Shown piece after piece: positions 14,580-23,568 of a stretch of DNA of 41,365 nucleotides; the first letter of the stretch is position 1, and the number at the start of each line of letters is the position of its first letter. The stretch lies in the NCBI GenBank assembly GCA_949293905.1, contig CASFFG010000015.1, positions 1 through 41,365 of the forward strand, given 5' to 3'. This DNA is from an uncultured Christensenella sp. Lineage in GTDB: Bacteria; Bacillota; Clostridia; Christensenellales; UBA1242. The notes under the pieces are model-generated. The model saw nothing but the letters and a program-made list of their open reading frames with translations. It had not been told where the DNA came from and ran no database searches. The position numbers and the translations under genes were made by a program.

Positions 14580-15716
14580 TTAGTCAATCAACTCTAATAT
14601 TATTGAATTTAACAACTCAAAAGCATCTTCTTTTACCAAAATACGATTGCCCTTTATCTCTATTAAATTAAGTTTAATAAGTTTATCGATTTGTGCGCGG
14701 TGTGTTGATAGCAAATCTTCATTAAAGTCATGCTTAAACTTTTCTAAGTTTAGCCCATCTTTTGTCCTTAGAGATAACATTATTCGTTCCGTCCTGCGAG
14801 TAGCATTTGTAATCTTCTCACTCCCCGCTCGTGAGAGTTTCCCATCGTTTAGCGCAGAAATATAGTCAACAAAACTGCTTGTATTCCAAATGCGCTCTCC
14901 ATTAATATAACTATGCGCTGAGAGTCCAAGTCCTAAATAGTCGCAATCACACCAATACTTTTTATTATGTCTACACTCGTAACCAGAGCGTGCAAAATTC
15001 GATAGTTCGTATCTATCATATCCCGCGCCTTTTAAAATCTCGCATGCGTGCGAATACATATCCGCAGTTGTGTCATCGTCTATTGGTTTTAACTCGCCTG
15101 TTTTGATTTTAGAGCATAGCGGAGTGTTTTCTTCCACCTGCAAAGTGTATACCGAAATGTGCTTGAAATCATTTTTAATTAAGTAATTTAAAGTTTCTTC
15201 TATTGACTTTTTGCTTTGATTTGGCAGTCCTAGCATAACATCTGCGCTAGTATTCTTTATTTTCGCCTCTTTAATTAAGTTCACCGCTCTAAACACATCT
15301 TCGTGCGTCTGTTTGCGTGAAATGAGAGAAAGTAAATCATCATTAAGTGTTTGCACTCCCATACTAATGCGATTTACCTGAGAAAACAAGTATTCTTTTA
15401 ATTTATTTTCAGTTATCGAGTTTGGGTTCACTTCAATAGTAAATTCGGTATTTTTATCTATGTTAAAACTAGATTGTATCTTTTCCATTAGGCGAGAAAT
15501 AAAGCCGTCGAAAACAGCGCTTGGTGTTCCGCCACCAATAAATATACTATCAAATACTTTATCTTTAAAATCGTGACTGACTAGGTCTATCTCGCGCATG
15601 AGTGCGTTCAAATACCTTTCCTGCTCACTCTCTCCCGTGCAAAAAGACACAAAGTCGCAATAATCGCACTTTGATTTACAAAAAGGAATATGAATGTACA
15701 AACCTAGTTTTTTCAT
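14580..15716 (-). CDS. hemW: HemW-like radical SAM heme chaperone
   Basis: The 378-residue protein begins KKLGLYIHIPFCKSKCDYCDF with the radical SAM CxxxCxxC at C13, C17 and C20. It continues with IGGGTPS, FTIEVNPNS, RISMGVQTLND, SADVMLGLPNQ and the HNKKYWCDCDYLGLGLSAHSY segment of the HemN/HemW family. Family members bind heme and deliver it to respiratory enzymes; oxygen-independent coproporphyrinogen dehydrogenase is the older annotation. The start is set at 15716, not the longer frame at 15752, because the extra codons lie on the promoter. The -10 box ends 7 bp before this ATG and there is no Shine-Dalgarno site, so the mRNA is probably leaderless. Confidence 0.92.
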   Translation of the reverse strand: MKKLGLYIHIPFCKSKCDYCDFVSFCTGESEQERYLNALMREIDLVSHDFKDKVFDSIFIGGGTPSAVFDGFISRLMEKIQSSFNIDKNTEFTIEVNPNSITENKLKEYLFSQVNRISMGVQTLNDDLLSLISRKQTHEDVFRAVNLIKEAKIKNTSADVMLGLPNQSKKSIEETLNYLIKNDFKHISVYTLQVEENTPLCSKIKTGELKPIDDDTTADMYSHACEILKGAGYDRYELSNFARSGYECRHNKKYWCDCDYLGLGLSAHSYINGERIWNTSSFVDYISALNDGKLSRAGSEKITNATRRTERIMLSLRTKDGLNLEKFKHDFNEDLLSTHRAQIDKLIKLNLIEIKGNRILVKEDAFELLNSIILELID

Positions 15717-15723
15717 TGTCATT

Positions 15724-15752
15724 AGTATACTAGCATTTAGGTTTTTTGTCAA
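15724..15752 (-). promoter_or_regulatory. Leaderless promoter of hemW
   Basis: On the minus strand TTGACA, a 17-bp spacer and TATACT end 7 bp before the hemW ATG. Confidence 0.85.
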
Positions 15753-15852
15753 AGGGTGATCCCTTTATTTCTAACACTCTATATAAGGAATTAAATGTAA
15801 AACAGTTAGAATATACTGTAATTTTCATTTTAGTTAAAAATGTGAAAGCATA

Positions 15853-15881
15853 TTGACAAATACACCATTGTATGTTAAAAT
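15853..15881 (+). promoter_or_regulatory. Promoter of the two-helix membrane protein
   Basis: TTGACA, a 17-bp spacer and TAAAAT precede the ATG at 15903, with AGGAGAG in between. Confidence 0.85.
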
Positions 15882-15902
15882 TCGGGTATTAGGAGAGAAA
15901 AA

Positions 15903-16403
15903 ATGAAAAGTGTAATTAAAAGACGCGTGAAAATTTTAAAAATTACAACAACTTTAATGTTTGTTGGCGCTGGAGTTTTTGGTACTTCATTAATCGCTTC
16001 ATTAATAAATGCGTGGATTCAAGAAGATGTGAAGTCAAAAACAAATTATGAAAATGCTAATGCTTTGCATATACAAGAGCAAATAGATAACCTTAACCAA
16101 CAATATAACAATGGTGAGATTAGTGCGCAAAAATATCAAAGTGAGATATCTAAAATACCAAATTTAAATGTACATGATTACATGAATACTGATCCTTCTG
16201 TCCCAACTGATATTTTAAATCAATACAATGCTTCATATACAACTCAAAGCGTATTCTCGGTTGGAGCAATGGGCGGACTAGGTACAGCATTAATTTCTTC
16301 TGTCGCAGTTCTTTGTGCTCAAAAGAGTTTAAAAAATGCTAGCGACAAAACATCAAGAAAAGACGACAATATCTCTAATGACGAAGAACTCGAATTAAAT
16401 TAG
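15903..16403 (+). CDS. Two-helix membrane protein of unknown function
   Basis: The 166-residue protein has a basic N-terminus and a hydrophobic helix at about residues 15-37. A hydrophilic stretch follows, containing NQQYNNGEISAQKYQSEI (similar to short SHOCT-type oligomerisation motifs), then a second hydrophobic helix at about 117-140 and a charged tail. The likely topology is an extracytoplasmic loop of about 80 residues with both ends inside. AGGAGAG stands 6 bases before the ATG; its own promoter and terminator make it a single-gene unit. No function can be assigned. Confidence 0.75.
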   Translation: MKSVIKRRVKILKITTTLMFVGAGVFGTSLIASLINAWIQEDVKSKTNYENANALHIQEQIDNLNQQYNNGEISAQKYQSEISKIPNLNVHDYMNTDPSVPTDILNQYNASYTTQSVFSVGAMGGLGTALISSVAVLCAQKSLKNASDKTSRKDDNISNDEELELN

Positions 16404-16416
16404 ACTTTATAATATT

Positions 16417-16449
16417 AAAAAACTGCGTTTACTATAAGCGCAGTTTTTT
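16417..16449. terminator. Bidirectional terminator between the membrane protein and lepA
   Basis: AAAAACTGCG and CGCAGTTTTT form a 10-bp stem with T runs on both strands, serving the plus-strand gene ending at 16403 and lepA ending at 16490. Confidence 0.85.
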
Positions 16450-16489
16450 ATTTTTGAACAATTAATCAATCGTAAAATTTATATAGCAA

Positions 16490-18289
16490 TTAATCATCAA
16501 GTTTTAGAATGGTGACGAAGGCTTCGCTTGGGAGTTCCACGCTACCGAGTCGACGCATTCGCTTCTTCCCTTCCTTTTGCTTTTCAAGGAGTTTTCTCTT
16601 ACGGGTCACATCTCCACCATAGCATTTCGCTAGCACATCTTTTCGCATTGCAGATATAGTTTCACGCGCAATAACTTTTCCGCCGATTACCGCCTGAATT
16701 GGAATTTCAAACAAGTGACGCGGAATGACTTTCTTCAATTTCTCGCAAAGTGCACGACCACGCGCATACGCCTTATCTTTATGGACGATTAGCGAAAGTG
16801 CGTCACAAATCTCGCCGTTTAGCAGTATATCTAGTTTTACTAAGTCGCTCTCAATATAACCGTTAAGTTCATAGTCCATGCTTGCGTAACCTTTACTAAT
16901 CGACTTAATTTTATCGAAAAAGTCGTACACAATTTCATTTAATGGCATGGTGTAAATAAGTCGGGTGCGGTTCGCGTCGATATACTGCATATCTTTAAAT
17001 ATTCCGCGTCTATCCGCGCACAAGTCCATAATTCCGCCTAAGTACTCCTTTGGAGTTATAATCTCCATTTTTACAATAGGCTCTTCCATTTTCGATATGC
17101 TCGCCATTGGGGGCATTTCACTAGGATTGGTCACATCGTACTCTTTACCTTTGTTGTCGTACACCTTATATTCAACGCTCGGTGCAGTAGTGATTATATC
17201 TAGGTTAAACTCGCGTTCTAATCGTTCGGTGATTATCTCCATGTGAAGAAGTCCTAAAAATCCGCATCTATATCCATGCCCGAGAGCGAGCGATGTTTCC
17301 TTTGTAAAATGCAGGCTTGCATCATTTAACTTCAATTTTTCTAGTGCGTCGGTGAGTTCTTGGTATTTATCTCCATCTAGTGGGAATATACCGCAAAATA
17401 CTACGCTAGTTGCTTCCTTATATCCATCAAGAGCCTTTTCAACTGGGTTATTTTTTAGAGTTATGGTATCCCCGACCTTTGTATCGCTTACCGTCTTAAT
17501 GGACGCGCAAATGTAGCCAACATCACCCGCTTTTAATTCGTCTATCGGTTGTTGCCCGGGTGAAAAAATGCCCACTTCGGTGACAATGAAACTTTTTTTC
17601 GTCTGCATGAATAAGATTTCGTCGCCCGTTTTCACTCGACCGTCAAATATGCGAACCATACTGACCGCACCCTTATAACTATCATAAAAACTATCGAAAA
17701 TCAGTGCTTTAAGTGGTGCGTTTTCATCTCCATGCGGAGCGGGAATATCGCGGATTATCGCATTCAATACACTTTCTATATTGAGCCCCGTCTTTGCGCT
17801 AATTTCACACGCATTGTCGCACGGAATACCGATTATATCTTCAATTTCGTGCTTTGTGCCTTCTATATCCGCGCTAGGAAGGTCAATTTTATTGAGTACT
17901 GGAACGATTTCTAGATTAGCGTCTAGGGCGAGATATACATTTGCAAGTGTTTGCGCTTGTACTCCCTGACTTGCGTCAACAACAAGCAATGCCCCTTCGC
18001 ATGCAGTGAGTGAACGACTGACTTCGTATGAAAAATCGACATGCCCGGGCGTGTCTATTAGATTGAGTGTATACTCCGCTCCATTATAGTTATATTTCAT
18101 AGTCGCGGGCGTGAGTTTAATAGTAATACCGCGCTCGCGCTCTATGTCCATGCTATCGAGTAATTGGTTTTCCATATCGCGCTTCTCAACCGCACCTGTG
18201 AATTCCATAATTCTATCAGCAAGAGTAGATTTACCATGGTCGATATGCGCTACAATACAGAAATTGCGTATCCTATCCTGTCTATTCAT
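16490..18289 (-). CDS. lepA: Elongation factor 4 (LepA)
   Basis: The 599-residue GTPase starts [20 protein letters not shown] (G1) and has [16 protein letters not shown] (G3) and NKIDLP (G4). The LepA-specific C-terminal end includes RQ-like [18 protein letters not shown] and [18 protein letters not shown]. It acts on translating ribosomes, back-translocating stalled complexes or helping 30S assembly. The start is placed at 18289 rather than 18325, because the upstream 12 codons coincide with a perfect TTGACA-17-TATAAT promoter ending 7 bp before this ATG. No Shine-Dalgarno site exists, so a leaderless mRNA is predicted. Confidence 0.97.
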   Translation of the reverse strand: MNRQDRIRNFCIVAHIDHGKSTLADRIMEFTGAVEKRDMENQLLDSMDIERERGITIKLTPATMKYNYNGAEYTLNLIDTPGHVDFSYEVSRSLTACEGALLVVDASQGVQAQTLANVYLALDANLEIVPVLNKIDLPSADIEGTKHEIEDIIGIPCDNACEISAKTGLNIESVLNAIIRDIPAPHGDENAPLKALIFDSFYDSYKGAVSMVRIFDGRVKTGDEILFMQTKKSFIVTEVGIFSPGQQPIDELKAGDVGYICASIKTVSDTKVGDTITLKNNPVEKALDGYKEATSVVFCGIFPLDGDKYQELTDALEKLKLNDASLHFTKETSLALGHGYRCGFLGLLHMEIITERLEREFNLDIITTAPSVEYKVYDNKGKEYDVTNPSEMPPMASISKMEEPIVKMEIITPKEYLGGIMDLCADRRGIFKDMQYIDANRTRLIYTMPLNEIVYDFFDKIKSISKGYASMDYELNGYIESDLVKLDILLNGEICDALSLIVHKDKAYARGRALCEKLKKVIPRHLFEIPIQAVIGGKVIARETISAMRKDVLAKCYGGDVTRKRKLLEKQKEGKKRMRRLGSVELPSEAFVTILKLDD

Positions 18290-18296
18290 ACCTAGT

Positions 18297-18325
18297 ATTA
18301 TAACAAATGCTTTTGTCATTGTCAA
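18297..18325 (-). promoter_or_regulatory. Leaderless promoter of lepA
   Basis: On the minus strand a perfect TTGACA, 17-bp spacer and TATAAT end 7 bp before the lepA ATG. Confidence 0.9.
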
Positions 18326-18414
18326 AGATTAAATCAAAACTAATATTTAACTAAAAATTCATAGGACAGACAAAATACGACATTTTTCGGCATATAAACT
18401 ATTGGAGTGAATGT

Positions 18415-19119
18415 ATGGTATTTGAATCTTTAGGGCAGTTTATGTCGAAATTGATGTTCTTTCATGGGTATGTGAACGAAGCGGGTGGTTTCCCTAAACC
18501 TTTAAAGCGTGAAGAAGAACAAATTCTAATCGAAAAAATGAAAGCGGGAGATATGTCCGCGCGCGAAAAATTAATCAATCACAATTTGCGACTTGTCGTG
18601 CATGTCGCGAAAAAATATAGTCAATCTGCGGAAGCGGACGACTTAATTTCCGTGGGCTCAATAGGCCTAATTAAGGCGATTGATAGTTTTAAGGCGGATA
18701 AAGGTTCGCAACTCTCCACTTATGCAAGTAGGTGCATTGAAAACGAAATCTTAATGCTACTGCGAGCAAACAAAAAGCATAAAGTTTGCATGAGCATAGA
18801 CGAAAGCATTGGCGTAGATAAGGACGGAAGCGAACTCACTCTTCGAGATATTATTCCGCAAAAGGAAGAAGACGACCCGGATAAAATCGTCATAAAGCGC
18901 GTGTATATGGAGCAAGTAAAGGAAAAAATGAAAGAACTTCTTGACGAGCGCGAATACAAAATCGTTGCCCTAAGATATGGACTTTGGGACGGCGTTGAGC
19001 ACACTCAGCAAGAAGTAGCAAAAATTATGAATATAAGTCGAAGTTACATATCTCGAATTGAAGGAACAGCGATAAAACTACTTAGAGATGAGTTCAAAGA
19101 TTTCAATTTAGACCCGTGA
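18415..19119 (+). CDS. sigK: Sporulation sigma factor SigK-like
   Basis: The 234-residue sigma-70 factor has region 2 as NHNLRLVVHVAKKY, DDLISVGSIGLIKAIDSF and LSTYASRCIENEILMLLRA. Region 4 is EYKIVALRYGLWDGVEHTQQEVAKIMNISRSYISRIE. The N-terminus, hydrophobic with FFHGYVNEAGGFPKPL, matches the pro-sequence of SigK, the late mother-cell factor activated by proteolysis. It is intact, not split by a skin element. GGAG precedes the ATG. It implies a spore-forming lifestyle or recent descent from one. SigE, SigF and SigG share region 2 and 4 features, but the N-terminus fits SigK best. Confidence 0.87.
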   Translation: MVFESLGQFMSKLMFFHGYVNEAGGFPKPLKREEEQILIEKMKAGDMSAREKLINHNLRLVVHVAKKYSQSAEADDLISVGSIGLIKAIDSFKADKGSQLSTYASRCIENEILMLLRANKKHKVCMSIDESIGVDKDGSELTLRDIIPQKEEDDPDKIVIKRVYMEQVKEKMKELLDEREYKIVALRYGLWDGVEHTQQEVAKIMNISRSYISRIEGTAIKLLRDEFKDFNLDP

Positions 19120-19266
19120 TTTACTCTTAAATGGCAGTTTTTATGCTATATTTTAGGAAAATCTTTATATTTTTATATAGTTTTTAGTAATAGTTGGCGC
19201 AAATTAAGGGAATTTACTGTAAAGTAAAATAATTTGACAAATTTAAAAAATTTTCAAAAATGGGTA

Positions 19267-19294
19267 TTGACAAATTGAAATTTCGTGCTACAAT
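19267..19294 (+). promoter_or_regulatory. Promoter of rnpB
   Basis: TTGACA, 16 bp and TACAAT precede the RNA by 8 bp. The stretch TTGACAAATTGAAA is also found in the promoter at 23475. Confidence 0.75.
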
Positions 19295-19301
19295 ATAATT
19301 G

Positions 19302-19637
19302 TCAGCTTGGTCAGATGGTCGCAAGTTGAGTATAACTCAATTTGAGGAAAGTCCGAGCTTCACAGAGCAGGGTGCTTGCTAACGGCAAGTCTAGGCAACT
19401 AGAAGGAAAGTGCAACAGAAAATAACCGCTATACCCCTGAGTGGTTAGTAAGGATGAAAAGGCGAGGCAAGAGCTCACGGCGACAAACTTGGTCCATGTA
19501 AACCCCACCCGAAGCAAGGTAAAATGTCCGCTACGGTTGCTCGCCAGGACATAAACACCGCTGGATACATAGAGCAATTTATGTACTAGATAGATGACCG
19601 TCAAATACAGAACTCGGCTTATAGACCAAACTGCCAC
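19302..19637 (+). ncRNA. rnpB: RNase P RNA (type A)
   Basis: The catalytic RNA of RNase P is recognised by GAGGAAAGTCCGAGCT, AGGAAAGTGCAACAGAAA, the AAGGATGAAAAGG and AGAGCTCAC segments, CCCACCCGAAGCAAGG, and a final CAGAACTCGGCTTATAGACC. The 5' AGCTTGGTC pairs with the 3' GACCAAACT to form P1, giving about 336 nt. The P-region pattern is the ancestral A type seen in Clostridia rather than the Bacillus B type. It processes the 5' ends of tRNAs. Ends are approximate. Confidence 0.93.
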
Positions 19638-19665
19638 CTAAATGCTTTCATCCATTTTGGATGGT

Positions 19666-19697
19666 GAAGAATGAGAGTTACTCATTCTTCATTTTTT
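19666..19697 (+). terminator. Terminator of rnpB
   Basis: GAAGAATGAG and CTCATTCTTC form a perfect 10-bp stem with a 5-nt loop, followed by ATTTTTTG. Confidence 0.88.
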
Positions 19698-19709
19698 GTT
19701 TTGATTATG

Positions 19710-19741
19710 AAAAAGACTTACCGCGTATTCAGTAAGTCATT
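19710..19741 (-). terminator. Terminator of the second WG-repeat unit
   Basis: GACTTAC and GTAAGTC enclose a 10-nt loop; the minus strand continues TTTTTC. Over 28 bases it differs at one position from the terminator at 21171-21206. Confidence 0.75.
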
Positions 19742-19763
19742 TTATTTTCAAATCTATTTAATT

Positions 19764-19874
19764 CTACTTTGCTTTTTTAGTAGTCTTGTTTGTCTTTTTA
19801 CTTAACTTATTTAAGTAATCTTTAACATAGTCCGCCATTTCGTCTATGCAATTTAGTGCGTCTTCCCTAGTCAA
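19764..19874 (-). CDS. 36-codon ORF coupled to the second WG-repeat gene
   Basis: A TTG start at 19874 overlaps the WG gene stop (TTGACTAG), and GGGGGA lies 8 bases before it. The frame starts MTREDALNCIDEMADYVKDY and ends in a Lys/Thr-rich tail before TAG. The N-terminal half would be an acidic amphipathic helix, the tail is strongly basic. Stop-start overlap with a purine-rich site argues for translation. It is too short to assign and could still be chance. Confidence 0.5.
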   Translation of the reverse strand: MTREDALNCIDEMADYVKDYLNKLSKKTNKTTKKAK

Positions 19875-21009
19875 CTTTTAATCCCCCTTCTAAGTAAGAA
19901 TTAGCGATTTCGTCTAATTTTTCACTTAATTCGGTCATTTTTGCTTTCTTTTGTTTTGCTCTTTCTATACTAGCTTTTGCTGCCTCTACTAATGCATTTC
20001 TTCTTGCTTTCTCTTGTTCAATCAATCTTTTTTCTTGCTTCCTTTCTTCTGCTTTTGCTTTTTCATAATCTTCTGCTATTTCAGCTAAGTCAGTTTTATA
20101 TTCATCTAATATTTCTTCAATCTCTTCATTTGTAGCATCTCTATCATATGCCGAATCTATTCTTATTTTATATGCTTCTTTTATATAATCTATAACTTCA
20201 TTTATGTGGGATAACTTATATTCTTCTAGCTTATCGAAAATAGTTTCACTACCATTATTAGAATATTTGGAATATTTAAATTCAATGACTTCCCTTCCTG
20301 TCTTGTCAATACAGCCCCAAAGATTACCTTTTCTTACAGGGGCAAAACCATCTTTAAAATAGAACATATCAAGATTTTCTTTGGAATCATACTTGCATTC
20401 AATTATTTCTTTTCCCGTTCTATCAATATATCCTATTTTTTCGCCCTTTCTTACAGGAGCAAGACCTTCTTTAAAGTCGCCTACATAATCATATTTACAT
20501 TCAATGACTTCTCTTCCTGTTCTATCAATGAAACCCCAATGTCCATCTCTTTCAACAGCAGCGAGACCCTCGCTAAAATCATTAGCAAAAGAATAAATAT
20601 TAGATTGAATTAACTGTCTACCATTTTTGTCGATATAGTTATAGTAAGTCTTGTTTCCGTCTTTGACTTGTATCATAGCAAAGCCATCACAGAAAGAAGT
20701 TGCTAAGTCATATTTACACTCAATAACTTCTCTTCCTTCTCGATTAACGAAACCGAACAAATCATTTTTTCTTACACGAGCAAATCCTTCTATAAATTCA
20801 CTAATAGGCTCGTCATATTTACATTCTACGATTTCTCGTCCAGTTATTTCATCGATGCAGCCCCATTTGCCTTTCCTTTTTACCCTTAAAAAACCATCAC
20901 CTAAACGATTGCTATTATAATCATCATAAATAGCTTTTGCCACCACCTTTCCATTTTCGTCTTTAAATCCATATTTTCTAGTTATTAAACTTTTATAAGG
21001 TTTTAACAT
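19867..21009 (-). CDS. WG-repeat protein with coiled-coil tail
   Basis: The 380-residue protein opens KPYKSLITRKYGFKDENGKV and carries about six regular WG repeats, seen as GKWGCID, DLFGFVN, a divergent YYNYID unit, GHWGFID, EKIGYID and NLWGCID. Each is followed by a GREVIECKYD-type segment and a GFARVRK/GLAPVRK strand. Residues from about 260 to 370 are Lys/Glu/Ala-rich and predicted coiled coil. The ATG at 21009 is chosen over 21051 because AAAAGGAG precedes it and the longer frame has no site. It has its own promoter; function is unknown. Its repeats are much better preserved than those of the WG protein at 4766. Confidence 0.82.
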   Translation of the reverse strand: MLKPYKSLITRKYGFKDENGKVVAKAIYDDYNSNRLGDGFLRVKRKGKWGCIDEITGREIVECKYDEPISEFIEGFARVRKNDLFGFVNREGREVIECKYDLATSFCDGFAMIQVKDGNKTYYNYIDKNGRQLIQSNIYSFANDFSEGLAAVERDGHWGFIDRTGREVIECKYDYVGDFKEGLAPVRKGEKIGYIDRTGKEIIECKYDSKENLDMFYFKDGFAPVRKGNLWGCIDKTGREVIEFKYSKYSNNGSETIFDKLEEYKLSHINEVIDYIKEAYKIRIDSAYDRDATNEEIEEILDEYKTDLAEIAEDYEKAKAEERKQEKRLIEQEKARRNALVEAAKASIERAKQKKAKMTELSEKLDEIANSYLEGGLKVD

Positions 21010-21041
21010 ATTAATATAACTCCTTTTTATTTTATAATTTA

Positions 21042-21070
21042 ATTTTAACACACTTTTTTAAATTTGTCAA
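21042..21070 (-). promoter_or_regulatory. Promoter of the second WG-repeat gene
   Basis: On the minus strand TTGACA, 17 bp and TAAAAT lie 33-61 bp before the ATG. Confidence 0.8.
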
Positions 21071-21170
21071 GATTTAGATATGATTTTAATTTTTAAGGTT
21101 TTTGATAAGTTTTTTGATTAAAGTCTTTCATTTAAATTATATTCTTTCGTTTTAATAAAATTTGGGGCAT

Positions 21171-21206
21171 AAAAAAGACTTACTGCGTATTCAGTAAGTC
21201 TTTTTA
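21171..21206 (-). terminator. Terminator of the tatD-acetyltransferase unit
   Basis: GACTTAC and GTAAGTC enclose a 10-nt loop with T runs on both strands. It is a near-identical copy of the terminator at 19710-19741, so the WG gene is bracketed by twin terminators. Confidence 0.75.
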
Positions 21207-21273
21207 TTTACAATAAAAACAAAATGTGCTATGTACGCCTTAATTTTAAGTCTTAAATGTGGGGTTATATGAA

Positions 21274-21759
21274 TTAAATATTTTTACCATAATATAGTAC
21301 TAATTCGTCATCTTCTATGGTGCTAGTAATAAATTCAGTATAACCAAAATGTAAATAAATTGCTAAATTTCTACTTTCTTTTGCTTCACAACCTATGGTT
21401 AGGTAAGTAATGCCTTTTTCTTTTGCATACTGTTCAGCAATTTTAACTAACTTTGAAATGTGTCCTTTACCTTCATATCTTTTATCAATCCTAAAAGCGT
21501 TCATATTTGCCCTTGTTTTCCCATCACAAAGCATAAGTCTATTTCTTACTGCGGAACAAACGGGTGAGAAAATGATTGTAATTTGTCCTATCGGTTCTTC
21601 TCCGTCTAAGACAACAAATGTGGTCGCCTTACCTGTTTTATTGTACTCAATATACTTTTTCTTCCAATTTATCCAACGAATATCTCCTGCTTCTCTTTTT
21701 ATGTCCTTATCCCATATTTTTTCTAAATCTTCAAGGGTTGCTTGACGATATATAAACAT
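21274..21759 (-). CDS. GNAT family N-acetyltransferase
   Basis: The 161-residue protein opens IYRQATLEDLEKIW, has PIGQITI for the central beta strand and FRIDKRYEGKGHISKLVKIAEQYAKEKG for the acetyl-CoA-binding R-x-x-G-x-G loop and helix. ESRNLAIYLHFGYTE follows near the C-terminus. These are the GNAT hallmarks; the substrate cannot be inferred. TAGGAG precedes the ATG. It follows tatD by 19 bp and shares its terminator. Confidence 0.88.
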   Translation of the reverse strand: MFIYRQATLEDLEKIWDKDIKREAGDIRWINWKKKYIEYNKTGKATTFVVLDGEEPIGQITIIFSPVCSAVRNRLMLCDGKTRANMNAFRIDKRYEGKGHISKLVKIAEQYAKEKGITYLTIGCEAKESRNLAIYLHFGYTEFITSTIEDDELVLYYGKNI

Positions 21760-21778
21760 CGTATACTCCTAGTAATTA

Positions 21779-22552
21779 TTATTTTAATTTAAAAAATTTC
21801 ATAGCGTTTTTATCTGTAATTTTTATTAGTTCGTCATAATCTAGTTCGCGTAAATTGGCGACGAATTTTGCGACATCTAGGACGAATTTTGGTTCGTTTC
21901 GCTCTCCTCTATGTGGCACGGGAGTCAAATATGGGCTATCGGTTTCAAACATTATGCTATCTAGCGGGATATTTTTGGCTACATTTTGGACATTCGTCGC
22001 GTTTTTATATGTGACCGTCCCTGTAAATGAGATTTTAAAACCAAGACGCACTAAAATTTCAGCATATTCCAAACTACCGCTGAAACAGTGGAACACGACT
22101 CCGTTGTCTATCGGCAAGTGAGATTTTAAAATTTCAAGAGTGTCTCCATACGCGTCACGGCAATGAATTATTATTGGGAGATGATATTTTTTTGCAAGTT
22201 CAATTTGTAAACTAAACACGCGTTTTTGCTCGTCCTTATTTTCTGTATTGTGGAAATAATCTAGCCCTATCTCGCCGATTGCAACAAGTTTAGTGTTCTT
22301 TTCCTTTAATGCAGATTTTACTAGATTTTCAATTTTTTTTAAGTCAAATTCACCACATTCGTCTGGGTGCACGCCTATTGAATAGTAAACTTGCGGGAAA
22401 GTAGCGGACAATTCCTTTGCTTTTACGCTCGAATTATAGTCCCAGCCTACGCATATCGCCTTATCCACCCCAGCGGACAAAAAATTCGCTACGACTTGTT
22501 TAAAATCGTCAGCGAACTTACTATCGTTAAGGTGGCAATGAGTATCAATCAT
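21779..22552 (-). CDS. tatD: TatD family metal-dependent deoxyribonuclease
   Basis: The 257-residue protein has the TatD TIM-barrel metal ligands: MIDTHCHLND at the start, GEIGLDYF, PIIIHCRDAYG, VFHCFSGS and FETDSPYLTP. The family comprises 3'-5' DNA exonucleases acting in DNA repair and quality control. Length is normal. GGAGAG lies just before the ATG. It heads a two-gene unit with the acetyltransferase. Confidence 0.93.
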   Translation of the reverse strand: MIDTHCHLNDSKFADDFKQVVANFLSAGVDKAICVGWDYNSSVKAKELSATFPQVYYSIGVHPDECGEFDLKKIENLVKSALKEKNTKLVAIGEIGLDYFHNTENKDEQKRVFSLQIELAKKYHLPIIIHCRDAYGDTLEILKSHLPIDNGVVFHCFSGSLEYAEILVRLGFKISFTGTVTYKNATNVQNVAKNIPLDSIMFETDSPYLTPVPHRGERNEPKFVLDVAKFVANLRELDYDELIKITDKNAMKFFKLK

Positions 22553-22668
22553 ATCTCTCCATTTTTAGTTTATTTTCGTGCTTTTTTTTGCTTTATCATT
22601 AAACTAAATTGATTTTGTTGCTTGTTTAAATTTAGTTAAGTATTTAAATGTATAACAAATTTTAAAGT

Positions 22669-23430
22669 TTATTTATTTTCGTTTTTGCTAGAATTTTTGT
22701 TTTCACAAGTGTTAATTTCTTCCGTTGTGCCACTATTTTCACTTTGTTCGGTTGAATTCTCGCTAGTAGTAGGTTCGGTTTCCGTTTTCTTTTTAGTAAA
22801 AATCTTTTTAACCATACTAAGAAGTTCGGTCTTATTTTCCTTTCCTGTAAATAACCTTTTAATATTGGCCCTATGCGCGTATAAAATTAAAAGTAAAATT
22901 CCGCTAATGAATATATAATTTATCCAATTTAATGGATTTGTTAAGCAAATCTCAACTATTGACATCGTGATAACAAAGCCGATTGTTAGCACGGACGCAT
23001 ATTTTATAAACAGCATGCATACAACCATGATTACAAACACGATGAGAGCGACCCACCAATTTGCAACTAAGAACACGCCTATCGCGGTGGCAATACCTTT
23101 CCCGCCCTTAAATTTGTATACAACTGGGAAGATATGCCCTAAAATTACGCAAAATCCTGCGACATAAAGTGCGATTTCTCCCGAACAATTAAAGAGTGGA
23201 AAAACTAAGTACCCAAAAAGCGTAGGCAAAATTCCTTTCACCATATCTAGTAAAAATGTCACTATCCCCGGCCAAAAACCATATGCTCGCCACATGTTGA
23301 GTGTGCCTGGGTTTCCGCTACCAGATTTAGTTATATCTCCATGCTTCAAATGTGAGATAAATCGTGCAGAACTAAAATTTCCAATAAAATATGAAACTAC
23401 CCCTAATAAAACATAATATAAATATTGCAT
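22669..23430 (-). CDS. plsY: Glycerol-3-phosphate acyltransferase PlsY
   Basis: The 253-residue integral membrane enzyme has the PlsY motifs SGNPGTLNMWRAYG, GHIFPVVYKFKGGKGIAT and FLDMVKGILP, with five or more hydrophobic segments. It transfers an acyl group from acyl-phosphate to glycerol 3-phosphate, the first step of phospholipid synthesis, and may use products of FakA. It is longer than usual because the last about 55 residues form a hydrophilic Glu/Thr/Ser/Asn tail. The ATG lies 6 bp after a TTGCAA-17-TAAAAT promoter with no Shine-Dalgarno site, so it is predicted to be leaderless. Confidence 0.95.
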   Translation of the reverse strand: MQYLYYVLLGVVSYFIGNFSSARFISHLKHGDITKSGSGNPGTLNMWRAYGFWPGIVTFLLDMVKGILPTLFGYLVFPLFNCSGEIALYVAGFCVILGHIFPVVYKFKGGKGIATAIGVFLVANWWVALIVFVIMVVCMLFIKYASVLTIGFVITMSIVEICLTNPLNWINYIFISGILLLILYAHRANIKRLFTGKENKTELLSMVKKIFTKKKTETEPTTSENSTEQSENSGTTEEINTCENKNSSKNENK

Positions 23431-23436
23431 TACTGC

Positions 23437-23465
23437 ATTTTAGCACCTGTGAAAAAATTTTGCAA
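23437..23465 (-). promoter_or_regulatory. Leaderless promoter of plsY
   Basis: On the minus strand TTGCAA, 17 bp and TAAAAT end 6 bp before the plsY ATG. It stands back to back with the plus-strand promoter at 23475. Confidence 0.75.
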
Positions 23466-23474
23466 CTTTTTTTA

Positions 23475-23502
23475 TTGACAAATTGAAAATTTGTGGTATT
23501 AT
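23475..23502 (+). promoter_or_regulatory. Promoter of the 83-residue orphan
   Basis: TTGACA is followed by TATTAT at 16 bp or TATAAT at 19 bp. The -35 region and spacer start (TTGACAAATTGAAA) are the same as in the rnpB promoter. Confidence 0.7.
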
Positions 23503-23568
23503 AATGTAAGATTTGTTTTAAAGCACCATTGGACATCGCTATCTATTATATACATATAGGAGTTAAGT

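Noticed and set aside
15717..15752. Longer hemW start (MTKNLNASILMT)
   Set aside because: These codons lie on a TTGACA-17-TATACT promoter and would not be transcribed; family proteins start at KKLGLYIHIPFC.
18290..18325. Longer lepA start ([12 protein letters not shown])
   Set aside because: The segment coincides with a perfect promoter, and LepA normally begins a few residues before [16 protein letters not shown].
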